A DNA stretch of 19,398 nt from Methanobacterium sp. (GTDB lineage Archaea; Methanobacteriota; Methanobacteria; Methanobacteriales; Methanobacteriaceae), in the NCBI GenBank assembly GCA_003158115.1, contig PMGM01000091.1, positions 796-20,193 on the forward strand, given 5' to 3'. Both the position numbers and the translations under genes were made by a program. Of this stretch, positions 1-7,231 are shown piece by piece (position 1 is the first letter of the stretch; each line of letters begins with the position of its first letter). The notes below the pieces were generated by a model. It had not been told where the DNA came from. It did no database searches and saw nothing but the letters and a program-made list of their open reading frames with translations.

Positions 1-192
1 TCAGGACAGATGACAACTGGAACTGTATCACAAATATCAGTTAAAACAGGAAAAGGAACCATAGTTCTTTTACCTGCTGGTTTAAAGGCTATTTTAACTG
101 TTTTAACCGAACCTGAAGCCCAATTGGGGCTTATATTCTTTGAGATGGAAACACGTGCAGGGCAGGTTAATGAAATTTTAAGGGAGATGTAA
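1..192 (+). CDS. Roadblock/LC7 domain protein, C-terminal end (partial)
   Basis: The reading frame is open from the first base, so this is the last 63 residues of a gene starting outside the window; the ATG at 10 is internal. The piece matches the end of the roadblock/LC7 (MglB-like) fold: a beta hairpin, the strand [17 protein letters not shown], then the conserved NLGLI-like element seen here as [11 protein letters not shown], and a final helix ending EILREM. Family knowledge: roadblock proteins dimerise and act as regulators or GTPase-activating partners of small Ras-like GTPases (MglB with MglA, CvnB with CvnD). The next gene, 5 bases downstream, encodes a small GTPase domain, so the two are almost surely co-transcribed and probably partners. 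Function is inferred from fold and context. Confidence 0.82.
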   Translation, partial: SGQMTTGTVSQISVKTGKGTIVLLPAGLKAILTVLTEPEAQLGLIFFEMETRAGQVNEILREM

Positions 193-197
193 AAGTT

Positions 198-1373
198 ATG
201 AAAAAAACGCACATCCCCAAGCTTGATGACTTTCTGGGAGGAGGTATTCCAGGAGGATCATCCATCCTATTTTGCGCGGTACCTGGTGTTGAATGTGAAG
301 CCTTTGGATATCAAATACTCAACGGGAACATCGAAGATGGGGATAAAGGTTTTATCTTCACCAACGTAACAGAACCACAAAATATTATATATGAATTCAA
401 CAAGTATGGATGGAACCTTGAAAAATATCTTGAAGAAGAAAAAGTTTTCTTTGTTGATGGAAGTTCTAATTTCATGGGAGTACCTCCAATGGGTAAATAT
501 ACCATAGATGAACTTTCCCAAATAGAAGGAATCGTACTGAAAGCCATTGATGATATTCCCAATGGAGTTGGAGTAATAAACAATTTATCCACACTCTTAG
601 ATTACCTAGATGATGATAAAATAATCGAGATAATAAGTAAATGGAATAAACGTGCAAAAGAAAAAAATACTATTTTAGTGTATATATTCACCAAATGGGA
701 CTACGACCCTAAAATCATAGAAAACATAAAAAATAGTGTAGATAGTGTTATTAGTTTAACAAGTATAGAAGAACGTGTAATTATTGGTCAGGGGTTCATG
801 GTAACTAGTGCATCATGGACCACACCTTCAAAAAACTTGGTTCTCTTTTTTGTGTTGCAGCCTGGTGGTGTGAAAATATATATTCCAAAAATTCTTGTTA
901 CAGGACCATATAACGCTGGAAAAACTAGTTTTGTAAAATCAATATCAAAAAAATCTGTATCAGTGGAGAGGATGGCCATGGAAAAGTTTCCAACCACCAT
1001 TGCTATGGATATAGGCCATGTAGATCATAAAGGTTTTGTAGCAGATGTATTTGGTACACCGGGCCAGGAACGTTTCGACCTTATGCTAGATGTACTGGCT
1101 AAGGAAGCAGTTGGAGCTTTTATATTAGTGGACTCCACAGAACCTCAAACTTTTGCTAGAGCTAAGGAAATGATAAACAAAACACAATCTGAAGCTATTC
1201 CAAAGATTATTGTAGCTAACAAACAGGATCTTCCCGGAGCACTATCCCCTGAACAAATCAGAGAAATTATGAAACTCGATAAGAGTATTCCTATAATACC
1301 AACTATAGTTAATGAAAATACTGGTGTGGAAGAAGCGCTTGATACTCTTTTAAATCTTTTATACGGTGATTAG
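198..1373 (+). CDS. KaiC-like (RecA-fold) domain fused to MglA/COG2229-type small GTPase
   Basis: 391 residues. Residues 1-220 look like a single KaiC/GvpD/RAD55-type RecA domain ([18 protein letters not shown] at the start), but the Walker A site reads [11 protein letters not shown] (26-36) and lacks the GKT/S core, so this half probably does not bind ATP normally. Residues 229-391 are a complete Ras-like GTPase: G1 GPYNAGKTS (236-244), a switch Thr pair (266-267), G3 FGTPGQERF (285-293), G4 NKQD (341-344), and a G5-like NENTG (372-376). FGTPGQ in place of DTAGQ is typical of the COG2229/CvnD GTPases. An AGGGAGATG site precedes the ATG. The gene follows a roadblock gene by 5 bases and its TAG lies 1 base before the next start. 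Probable role: a GTP switch controlled by the roadblock partner, with the KaiC-like half as a binding platform. Confidence 0.88.
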   Translation: MKKTHIPKLDDFLGGGIPGGSSILFCAVPGVECEAFGYQILNGNIEDGDKGFIFTNVTEPQNIIYEFNKYGWNLEKYLEEEKVFFVDGSSNFMGVPPMGKYTIDELSQIEGIVLKAIDDIPNGVGVINNLSTLLDYLDDDKIIEIISKWNKRAKEKNTILVYIFTKWDYDPKIIENIKNSVDSVISLTSIEERVIIGQGFMVTSASWTTPSKNLVLFFVLQPGGVKIYIPKILVTGPYNAGKTSFVKSISKKSVSVERMAMEKFPTTIAMDIGHVDHKGFVADVFGTPGQERFDLMLDVLAKEAVGAFILVDSTEPQTFARAKEMINKTQSEAIPKIIVANKQDLPGALSPEQIREIMKLDKSIPIIPTIVNENTGVEEALDTLLNLLYGD

Positions 1374-1374
1374 G

Positions 1375-2076
1375 ATGATTCCATGTATTGAATCAGGAAT
1401 TCCCGGATTTGATGATCTAACTAAGTCAGAAAGTGCAATGGGTGGAATCCCCGAAAACTCATCAACATTAGTATACGGACCCGCAAAAACGGGTAAAACA
1501 ATATTCAGCAACCAATTTGCATATCAGGGACTTTTAAATGATGAACCATGTCTCTACATTATGACTGATCAAGGAATAAAACAGTTCGAAGACATGATGT
1601 TTGATTTCCAGCGACCAATCAACAAATTCATCGAAGATAAAACTCTCTATACAATCAACACAACCTCAAATATCTCTGAGGGTAAGCCTCAGAAAAATGA
1701 AAATATTGTATCCTCCTACATCAACAACCCCACTGATATTATGGTTAAGGTTAGTTATGGTGTTAAATATGTCAACAAAAATAATCCCAGATTCAGGTCA
1801 GTGCTGGATTCTTCCACAACCCTATTAGCTTACAACGAGAACATGCTGATACTACGCGTTTTAAAGGCTTACCTAATGAGAATCAATGAAGCTGGTGGAA
1901 CATCAATAATAACTTACACAGAAGATTCAGCAGATAAAAAAGTAGAAACAATACTCAAAACCATGGTTAACAACATTGTAAGGTTAGACGGGAAAGAATT
2001 AACAGTTGAAGCCATGAAAGGTATAGGAAAAAGAAGCTCACCTTATCAAATAACAGACGAAGGTTTAGTAATATGA
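1375..2076 (+). CDS. KaiC-like RecA-superfamily ATPase, first tandem copy
   Basis: The ATG at 1375 was chosen over the in-frame GTG at 1366, because GGTGAT (1365-1370) is a good ribosome binding site for it and the paralogue next door starts with the same MIP-IESGIPGFD sequence. 233 residues. The Walker A motif GPAKTGKT (35-42) is intact and a Walker-B-like RSVLDSS strand sits near the middle. Where KaiC proteins carry the catalytic Glu-Glu pair after the strand following Walker A, this protein reads IMTDQG, so hydrolysis may be slow or absent. The segment around residues 95-135 is polar and low in complexity. It is the third gene of the roadblock-GTPase operon. It could be a KaiC-like signalling ATPase or a GvpD-like regulator; substrate and output are unknown. 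Confidence 0.8.
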   Translation: MIPCIESGIPGFDDLTKSESAMGGIPENSSTLVYGPAKTGKTIFSNQFAYQGLLNDEPCLYIMTDQGIKQFEDMMFDFQRPINKFIEDKTLYTINTTSNISEGKPQKNENIVSSYINNPTDIMVKVSYGVKYVNKNNPRFRSVLDSSTTLLAYNENMLILRVLKAYLMRINEAGGTSIITYTEDSADKKVETILKTMVNNIVRLDGKELTVEAMKGIGKRSSPYQITDEGLVI

Positions 2077-2113
2077 TCTTATGGGATGGATTTACATTTA
2101 GGGAGGTTATTAT

Positions 2114-2836
2114 ATGATCCCGACAATTGAATCAGGAATTCCAGGATTTGACGAACTCACAATATCGGAGATAAGTGAAGGTGGTATTCCAGAAAAATCA
2201 ACCACTTTAATATACGGCCCTCCAAAAACTGGTAAATCAATATTTTGCAACCAATTCACATACCATGGACTTTTAAAACAAGAACCATGCCTTTATCTAA
2301 CAACAGATCAAAGTTTAAAACAACTGCAAAGTAACATGATGGAATTTCAGTGGTTAATAATGAACTACATACAAAACCAAACACTATATGTTATTGATGG
2401 GATTTCACATCTATCAGGTGCAAAATTAGAGGAAACCAACAATATAAAATCATCTTCAGTAGCAAATTCTTCTGATATGATGGTTAAAATTGGTATTGGA
2501 ACTAGATCAGTCTACAAAAAATCCAATCACTTCAGATCGGTACTTGACTCCATTAATACACTAATAACATTCAACCCTGATCAGATGGTAATAAGAGTTT
2601 TAAAAGCCTATTTAAGACGTATTCGCGAAGCTAGAGGTTCTGGTATTATTGCTTACACTGAAGGTGTTGCAGATTTAGAGACAGAAAACATTTTAAAATC
2701 ACTTTTTGACAACATAATAAGACTAGATGGAAAAAATATACATTTTGAATATCTTTCTGAAGAAAATGATGAAATACACAATTTTGAAGCAACCTACACA
2801 ATTACAGACAAAGGTTTTGTAATTGAAAAAAAATGA
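2114..2836 (+). CDS. KaiC-like RecA-superfamily ATPase, second tandem copy
   Basis: 240 residues, clearly a duplicate of the preceding gene: both begin MIP-IESGIPGFD, share the YGP-KTGK Walker A context, the FRSVLDS Walker-B-like strand and the RVLKAYL-RI-EA helix. Walker A is GPPKTGKS (35-42). The KaiC catalytic Glu pair is again replaced (LTTDQS). The start is supported by GGGAGGTTAT (2101-2110) just before the ATG at 2114. It lies 37 bases after the first copy, so a shared transcript is likely. The C-terminal end carries a short acidic insert (SEENDEIHNFE) absent from copy one. Likely role: a nucleotide-binding partner in the same signalling module, perhaps forming mixed oligomers with copy one (inference). 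Confidence 0.8.
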   Translation: MIPTIESGIPGFDELTISEISEGGIPEKSTTLIYGPPKTGKSIFCNQFTYHGLLKQEPCLYLTTDQSLKQLQSNMMEFQWLIMNYIQNQTLYVIDGISHLSGAKLEETNNIKSSSVANSSDMMVKIGIGTRSVYKKSNHFRSVLDSINTLITFNPDQMVIRVLKAYLRRIREARGSGIIAYTEGVADLETENILKSLFDNIIRLDGKNIHFEYLSEENDEIHNFEATYTITDKGFVIEKK

Positions 2837-2932
2837 ATCACTAAATATATAACGTTGTTTCATTCGATAATTTTCTAACTCCTAAAATATTTAAATATAT
2901 ATTTAATTTTGAGGTAAATCTATCTCTAGTTT

Positions 2933-3493
2933 TTAAGGTTTGTTCATTTCTTGTAGTATTTCATTTGAGACTTTTAGGAATTTTTCTACTATGTAACGGT
3001 ATTTTTCTTCACTTTTTTTAACTGCTAGTTCTGCTTTTTTTCTTTCGGTCATGTCTCTGATTATTGCTGTGAAATATGTAGTTTTGTCCGATTTCCAAGC
3101 GGCAAGTGACATTTCAAAAGGGAATGTTGTACCATCTTTCCTTAAACCTTCTGTTTGAACTGTTTTACCTACAAGTTTGTGTTTTCCGCTTGTTTTGTAT
3201 TTTTTTAATCCATTTAGATAGTCTCCCTTAAATTTTTCCGGCATTAATATTGTTAAATTTTTACTAGCTAAATCTTCATTAGAGTATCCAAATAATGTTT
3301 TAATGTTTTTATTAAAATATAAGATATTTCCATTATCATCTGTTGTTACTATTCCATCTATTGCTGTTTCAGCAAGGGTTCTGAAACGTTCTTCACTTTT
3401 TTTAAGGGCTTTTTTAGTTTTTATACACTTCTCTATTTCTTTTTTCATTTCATTTATTTCATCACGGAGCTGGTCTTCAGTTTCCTTTGACAT
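2933..3493 (-). CDS. Stand-alone PAS-domain sensor protein
   Basis: 186 residues. Residues 1-32 are a charged coiled coil (DEINEMKKEIEKCIKTKK). Residues 33-155 form one PAS/PAC unit: SEERFRTLAETAIDGIV, then NGNILYFNKNIKTLFGY, and the closing FTAIIRDMTERKKAE. Residues 156-186 start like another PAS linker (KKSEEKYRYIVEKF) but stop at once, so the protein has no kinase, REC or DNA-binding part. GGGAGG at 3506-3511 precedes the start. It is convergent with the KaiC-like genes and divergent from the V4R gene. PAS domains bind small ligands, haem or flavin, or mediate dimerisation; no cofactor residue can be named here. With no output domain it probably signals through a partner, plausibly the neighbouring KaiC/GTPase proteins (inference). 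Confidence 0.85.
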   Translation of the reverse strand: MSKETEDQLRDEINEMKKEIEKCIKTKKALKKSEERFRTLAETAIDGIVTTDDNGNILYFNKNIKTLFGYSNEDLASKNLTILMPEKFKGDYLNGLKKYKTSGKHKLVGKTVQTEGLRKDGTTFPFEMSLAAWKSDKTTYFTAIIRDMTERKKAELAVKKSEEKYRYIVEKFLKVSNEILQEMNKP

Positions 3494-3547
3494 TTTTTGA
3501 TTAAACCTCCCAAGTCAGAAATTCTAAAAAAAAATTTTAATTCTAAA

Positions 3548-3557
3548 AATTTATATG
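3548..3557 (-). promoter_or_regulatory. Probable TATA box of the PAS gene
   Basis: Read on the minus strand this is CATATAAATT, a good archaeal TATA-box match. It lies about 55 bases upstream of the PAS start codon, which leaves room for transcription to begin near 3525-3530 and for the GGGAGG ribosome binding site at 3506-3511. Not proven. Confidence 0.4.
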
Positions 3558-3819
3558 TTATTTATTATATTGTTTTTAATGGTAATAATAATTATTTAAT
3601 AGAAACATAAATGTAGATCAATTTTCCTTTTTATTATTATATGGGATTTTTAGTAAATCATTGTAATATTCCCATTATTTTTTTTTGGATTATTATCTAT
3701 TTTCAGTCATTTATTTATAATTCTAGTGAAAGTGAACTAAATCGAATGAAAAGAGATTATTAATAAGTGAATAGGAACATTTTTGACTCATTAGGAGCGC
3801 TAAAAAAGTAGAATATAAC
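3558..3819. other. Long non-coding gap between divergent PAS and V4R genes
   Basis: The whole gap between the two start codons (3494-3928) has no open frame worth calling on either strand; the longest ATG-started frames are a few codons. It is extremely AT-rich with runs of T and A, and holds the two promoters listed separately. No stable hairpin or repeat was recognised. Confidence 0.5.
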
Positions 3820-3830
3820 AATATATAAAT
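3820..3830 (+). promoter_or_regulatory. Probable TATA box of the V4R gene
   Basis: AATATATAAAT is a near-ideal archaeal TATA box. It sits about 100 bases before the V4R start at 3929, implying a leader of roughly 70-80 bases, longer than usual. Confidence 0.45.
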
Positions 3831-3928
3831 TAGGGAATAAACTAGATAATATTTATAGGGATAGATATCTGTTTAACAATTTAAGATCATAAGATTACAT
3901 AATAAAATATATGGTGTGGTGGTTGATT

Positions 3929-4549
3929 ATGGATAAGAAGGATTATGAGGAAGCTGTTAAGTTTTATCGTTCTCTTGCAGGAAAAGAGATAGAAAATGAA
4001 AAAATCTTAAATGGGACATTTATTGGTCCTAGATCTAAGGTTAAAGAAGATAAATTAGAGATAAGTGATATAATTAATCCTTCGAGACCTTTTTTAAGTA
4101 AAGATGTTGGTGAGCAATCTGATAGTGCTTATGCGAGTACTTTTAGATTAGGACATTTTAACATGCCTGAGCAGTTGGCTTCTACGGGTCAGGGAACGAG
4201 TTTTGTAGGGGGAATGGAATTCGGAACAAAATTGGTTAAACAGAAGATCATTAAAAGTTTGGATGATTTAATAACTTTTTTAGCTGATTACAAAATAGGC
4301 ATAGTTGATATATTTGGTGAAAAAGAGGAAAAAGAGGAAAAAACTATGGATATAAGGGTTTATGAGTGCATTGAATGTGCTGATTTACCCAATGTGGGCA
4401 AACCTATATGTTTTTTTGAAGCAGGTGTTATAACTGGGGTTTTTACAGAGCTTACAAAAAAGGATGTAACAGCCAAAGAACTTAGATGCTGGACTAGTGG
4501 CTACTCTTTCTGCCAATTTGATGTCAAAATTAAAGATCAAAAAAAATAG
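3929..4549 (+). CDS. V4R (4-vinyl reductase-type) domain protein
   Basis: The ATG at 3929 (MDKKDYEE) is preferred to the in-frame ATG at 3911, because GGTGGTTGATT immediately precedes it and the upstream start would add the unlikely VWWLI. 206 residues. The C-terminal part carries the V4R signature cysteines: C147 and C150 (YECIEC), C161 (PICFFEAG), C187 (RCW) and C195 (SFCQFDV), of which a subset binds zinc in this family; the FFEAG-ITG core helix is also typical. The N-terminal 100 residues are a less conserved lead. V4R domains are small-molecule-binding or dimerisation modules and are related to the Bet3 subunit of the TRAPP complex. Its position next to PAS, KaiC-like, GTPase and roadblock genes suggests a ligand-sensing signalling role rather than an enzyme. 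Confidence 0.85.
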   Translation: MDKKDYEEAVKFYRSLAGKEIENEKILNGTFIGPRSKVKEDKLEISDIINPSRPFLSKDVGEQSDSAYASTFRLGHFNMPEQLASTGQGTSFVGGMEFGTKLVKQKIIKSLDDLITFLADYKIGIVDIFGEKEEKEEKTMDIRVYECIECADLPNVGKPICFFEAGVITGVFTELTKKDVTAKELRCWTSGYSFCQFDVKIKDQKK

Positions 4550-4561
4550 TTTTACATTTAA

Positions 4562-4876
4562 AAAGGTACTAAAGATTATGACATACCCCTTAAGGAACTT
4601 CTGATCCCATTCCAGTATGAAGTCAAAGTCGGTCTAAACACAGAAGGAACACTTGAAAACTACAAAAATGTATCAGCAGAAGTATTATTACTCTACGGTA
4701 GTGAGACTGAACCTTTATTAAGAGACTCACAGGAACCTTTAAATGAAGTATTGCCCAATTCTAAACTTGTTGAACTTGAAGGTCTCGACCATGGAGCAGC
4801 ACAAGATTACGGCAAGCCAGAACCAATTGCACAAGAAATAAAACGCTTTTATAAAGAGAATATAACAAAAGAATAG
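4562..4876 (+). pseudogene. Alpha/beta hydrolase C-terminal remnant
   Basis: The frame is open from just after a TAA at 4559 to the TAG at 4874-4876 and encodes 104 residues, but no ATG or GTG start is in frame and no ribosome binding site is present. The translation is a recognisable alpha/beta-hydrolase tail: the strand SAEVLLLYGSE followed by the region of the catalytic acid, LNEVLPNSKLVELEGLDHGA with the probable catalytic His in LDHGA, and the last helix AQEIKRFYKEN. The nucleophile-elbow half, about 150-170 residues, is missing. It begins 12 bases after the V4R stop, so the V4R end or a rearrangement has replaced its front. Dead by all appearances. Confidence 0.72.
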
Positions 4877-4902
4877 GAATAGCAACCAAAAAAATATAAT
4901 TT

Positions 4903-4924
4903 CCTCTTATTTTTAATTTTTTGT
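4903..4924 (+). terminator. T-rich putative terminator
   Basis: A pyrimidine-rich stretch with T5 and T6 runs lies about 30 bases after the hydrolase remnant's stop. Archaeal termination often needs only such U-rich tracts; no hairpin is visible. It may terminate the V4R transcript. Confidence 0.3.
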
Positions 4925-5082
4925 TGATTTAAAAATTATGTAGATCTAATAATTAAATTACAAATTCAAAACTTTCAAATTTTATAATAATTATCAAATT
5001 TTTAACAAATATTCAGGCAAGATACAATTTAAAAGTCAATAGATTAACAGTAACCTAAGTAAATGGACTGGAAGAATGAACA

Positions 5083-5748
5083 TTAATGAATAATAGTCAC
5101 AGCACATTTTGCATTTTGCACAACTTTTTCAGCTACACTTCCCATCAATAACTTGTCTAAATCACTTTTTCCTGATGTTCCCATAACAACTAGATCTATA
5201 TTGTTGTCTTTTATTGTTTGGAGTATTATCTTTGCGGGAGAACCTTCTTTAATTATGAATGAAGCGTTAATTTCTCCCAACGATTTGTCTAAAAGTTGGG
5301 ATACTTCGTCTAATGCTATTTTCCCTTCTTCCCTTGATATGTTTAGTTTACTTTCAGCATCTTCTGAATTTAGTTCGGGACGTTTAGGGAGTTCAACAAC
5401 ATTTAAAACAATTATATCTGCTTTAGATGAATTCGCAGCCCATATTGCATGTTTGGCTGCTTCATAGGCACATTTTGATCCATCTGTAGGTAATAATATT
5501 TTATTATACATAAAAACCCCTGAATTATCATCTTTTTTAGTATTATGTAAATGATCACTCAGTTTTTCATCATATCCTCTACCATTAGATATAATTTCTC
5601 TTTTAGAGTCATTATTCTCATCATATTCCACATCAATGGTGTAATGAAACTTTAATTCTCCTCCACATCCACATTGAAAGTCAGAAAGTTTCTCATCAGG
5701 TTTTAATTCATATTTCTTACCACATTTCCTACACTTTGCAATAATCAT
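5083..5748 (-). CDS. Zinc-ribbon/UspA-type universal stress fusion protein
   Basis: 221 residues. Residues 1-30 form a small metal-binding knuckle (C6, C9, C26, C28: AKCRKCGKKYEL, then QCGCGG). A polar linker, 31-79, follows. Residues 80-221 are a complete universal stress protein: MYNKILLPTDGS, the helix and strand run ADIIVLNVVE, and the ATP-binding signature G-x2-G-x9-G-S (G190, G193, G203, S204), so it should be a nucleotide-binding Usp. Read on its strand, GGGTGGTTT precedes the ATG, supporting the long start; the Usp domain could also stand alone from M80. The knuckle may bind metal, nucleic acid or another protein. A single-gene unit with empty AT-rich flanks. Role in stress is inferred from the family. 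Confidence 0.85.
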   Translation of the reverse strand: MIIAKCRKCGKKYELKPDEKLSDFQCGCGGELKFHYTIDVEYDENNDSKREIISNGRGYDEKLSDHLHNTKKDDNSGVFMYNKILLPTDGSKCAYEAAKHAIWAANSSKADIIVLNVVELPKRPELNSEDAESKLNISREEGKIALDEVSQLLDKSLGEINASFIIKEGSPAKIILQTIKDNNIDLVVMGTSGKSDLDKLLMGSVAEKVVQNAKCAVTIIH

Positions 5749-6012
5749 CGTAAACCACCCAAATTAAAAAAAATTTAAATATTTTAAAATTGATGGTTAG
5801 TTGCAACGTTTCCACCATCTGCTGAAATGCATTGATTATATTCTTATTAAAATTAACTAATTAATGCATTTCTCATTAAAACATATTTTCATTAAAATAC
5901 CTATTACTATTTATTTAACTAATTGTTATTAACAGTGTTGATAAGACTTTCATTTGAAGAAATAACCAAATCAAAAGGTTATTAATGATTTATTTTATAT
6001 AGGATTTGTTAA
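5749..6012. other. Non-coding gap with a 10-bp inverted repeat
   Basis: No coding frame was found. The perfect inverted repeat GAAATGCATT (5824-5833) / AATGCATTTC (5863-5872) is the only structure noted; it lies about 75-125 bases upstream of the Usp gene start and could be an operator or chance in AT-rich DNA. Confidence 0.35.
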
Positions 6013-6294
6013 TCATTCTTCGTTTGAATATTCTTGATAGTGGTAACTGTGAATGAGTCTAAGATTTAAAAACCTGTTCTTTCCGCTTTTATAAATTATT
6101 TCTAATAATTGATCAGTTCCTTTGTGTAATAACAAATTGTCTATTATGGTTTCATTAGGGTCATCATCTGAAAAAAATCCACTATACGAGTCATGAAATT
6201 CTTTATCCTCCTGCCCAACGACAAATAATATATCCTTATTATTCCTCAAGTCTATCTCACCAAATCTTCTAAAACTTTTCAGCCTTATCCCCAT
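6013..6294 (-). CDS. Unknown acidic 93-residue protein
   Basis: Not recognised. It has a strong ribosome binding site (GGAGGGTG read on its strand, at about 6299-6306) just before the ATG, so translation is likely. The protein starts with a basic patch (MGIRLKSFRRFGE), then a hydrophobic strand DILFVVGQED, an acidic loop SDDDPNET, and ends HSYHYQEYSNEE. There is no signal peptide, membrane segment or cysteine motif. It lies directly downstream of a broken pair of small genes on the same strand (6317-6620), with 22 bases between, and may once have been in an operon with them. Probably cytosolic. Confidence 0.6.
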   Translation of the reverse strand: MGIRLKSFRRFGEIDLRNNKDILFVVGQEDKEFHDSYSGFFSDDDPNETIIDNLLLHKGTDQLLEIIYKSGKNRFLNLRLIHSYHYQEYSNEE

Positions 6295-6316
6295 TTAACA
6301 CCCTCCATAGTTTACT

Positions 6317-6479
6317 TCAGTCTAACAAGTCTATATATTTCATGATATATTCATTTATTGCTATCCTAAGAGGTTGGATTTACTTACATTACCCATTGCA
6401 TTTGATAGTTTTCAAGGTCTTCGAGTTGTTTTTCTGATAGTTTAAAGTTCAATTGCTCAAAGTTAGTTTCATTATTCAT
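6317..6479 (-). pseudogene. Broken ribbon-helix-helix (CopG/Arc-like) gene
   Basis: The ATG at 6479 begins MNNETNFEQLNFKLSEKQ and continues LEDLENYQMQ, the typical beta strand plus helix A of a ribbon-helix-helix protein. The current frame dies at TAA 6384-6386. The matching second half is present in the other frame: GNVSKSNL, then RIAINEYIMKYIDLLD and a stop at 6317. Two single-base losses (near 6395 and near 6370) restore one frame of 54 residues. The homologous copy at 7232-7333 keeps this second half open as KCKGNVSKSNLIRIAITEYI, confirming the reconstruction. Such proteins bind DNA as dimers and usually autoregulate or act as antitoxins. Its start overlaps the end of the upstream zinc-knuckle frame by 8 bases. 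Confidence 0.65.
6334..6403. repeat. 70-bp direct repeat, copy 1 of 2
   Basis: Nearly the same 70 bases recur at 7246-7315 in the same orientation (shared blocks TATATTTCATGATATATTCA, TTATTGCTATCCTAA and GTTGGATTTACT). It is the second half of the ribbon-helix-helix gene. This copy has two compensating one-base differences that break the frame. Confidence 0.85.
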
Positions 6480-6620
6480 TAATACCCCATCTGATACACA
6501 TCTGTACATTACATTTAGGACAATGTTGTTTATAAGATTGGATCCTTGAAGGTAAAATCTCAGCAATAGGATCATACATCTCTAAATCCTTAACTTTACT
6601 TCTATATTATCAGAACACAA
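6472..6620 (-). pseudogene. Broken small zinc-knuckle gene upstream of the RHH gene
   Basis: Read on the minus strand, GGAGG (6630-6634) precedes a TTG start at 6620, giving MCSDNIEVK before the frame ends. Shifting by one base in the AAA of that lysine restores VKDLEMYDPIAEILPSRIQ, then HCPKCNVQMCIRWGINE and a TAA at 6472-6474. The restored product is about 49 residues with a CPKC knuckle and a third Cys (QMC). As the sequence stands, only an ATG at 6579 opens the cysteine-bearing frame (35 residues, no good ribosome binding site). It overlaps the RHH start by 8 bases, so the two were probably translationally coupled. Function unknown; nucleic-acid or protein binding is possible. Confidence 0.5.
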
Positions 6621-6767
6621 ATATAATCGCCTCCGCAGGATAAAAAATCACTCACTAAAAATACTTAGAATATAATACGGTATAAATGAAGACGAAAACA
6701 AAATGAGTAGACTTATTGTTTAAAAAAGTAAATAAAATTATTTTAAAATGAAAAAAGTTATTAACAA

Positions 6768-6995
6768 TTAGATAGCATTTATCGAAGGTTTAAATGATAT
6801 TCTGGAATATCCATAATTGAATACTGACGACATAGGAATTCCTAGAACTTGATTATTATCTAAATGTATTTTAATAATATATCATTCTTCCAATATCTCA
6901 ATTTGTTTAACTAGACTATTTTCATATTTTTCACCAAGACTTATAGTCTCATCTAGATCTTCTTTATATTGTAGCTTTATCTGTTTAACATCCAT
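6768..6995 (-). pseudogene. Small coiled-coil gene with an in-frame TGA
   Basis: The ATG at 6995 has a textbook GGAGGA site (7001-7006). The first 37 residues (MDVKQIKLQYKEDLDETI, then GEKYENSLVKQIEILEE) are acidic and probably helical. TGA at 6882-6884 stops it, yet the same frame continues for 37 more codons (YIIKIHLDNNQVLGIPMSS, then VFNYGYSRISF) to a TAA at 6768. The continuation looks like protein, so TGA most likely replaced a sense codon such as TGG. If TGA is the true end, this is simply a 37-residue gene at 6882-6995. Selenocysteine is not expected in Methanobacteriales. Not recognised as any known family. Confidence 0.5.
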
Positions 6996-7231
6996 TTTTA
7001 TCCTCCAATATTATTGTTATTACAAACTTATTAATATTTTTATATTGAAGGCTAAAAATAATTTCTTAGTTACTTATTTGAAGAGAAGAAGGAATATAAA
7101 TAAAATAGTTATTCTAAAATTATTTACGATTAGTTTTTATTTTATTATCGGTTGCATAATGTTCAGGATCTTCAAGGATATACTTGTCCGGACTCCTACA
7201 AAAAAAATAACTTCGATCCTTTTAAACTTTT

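Noticed and set aside
6882..6884. TGA as a selenocysteine codon
   Set aside because: Methanobacteriales are not known to use selenocysteine, no insertion element is visible, and nearby genes show other decay.
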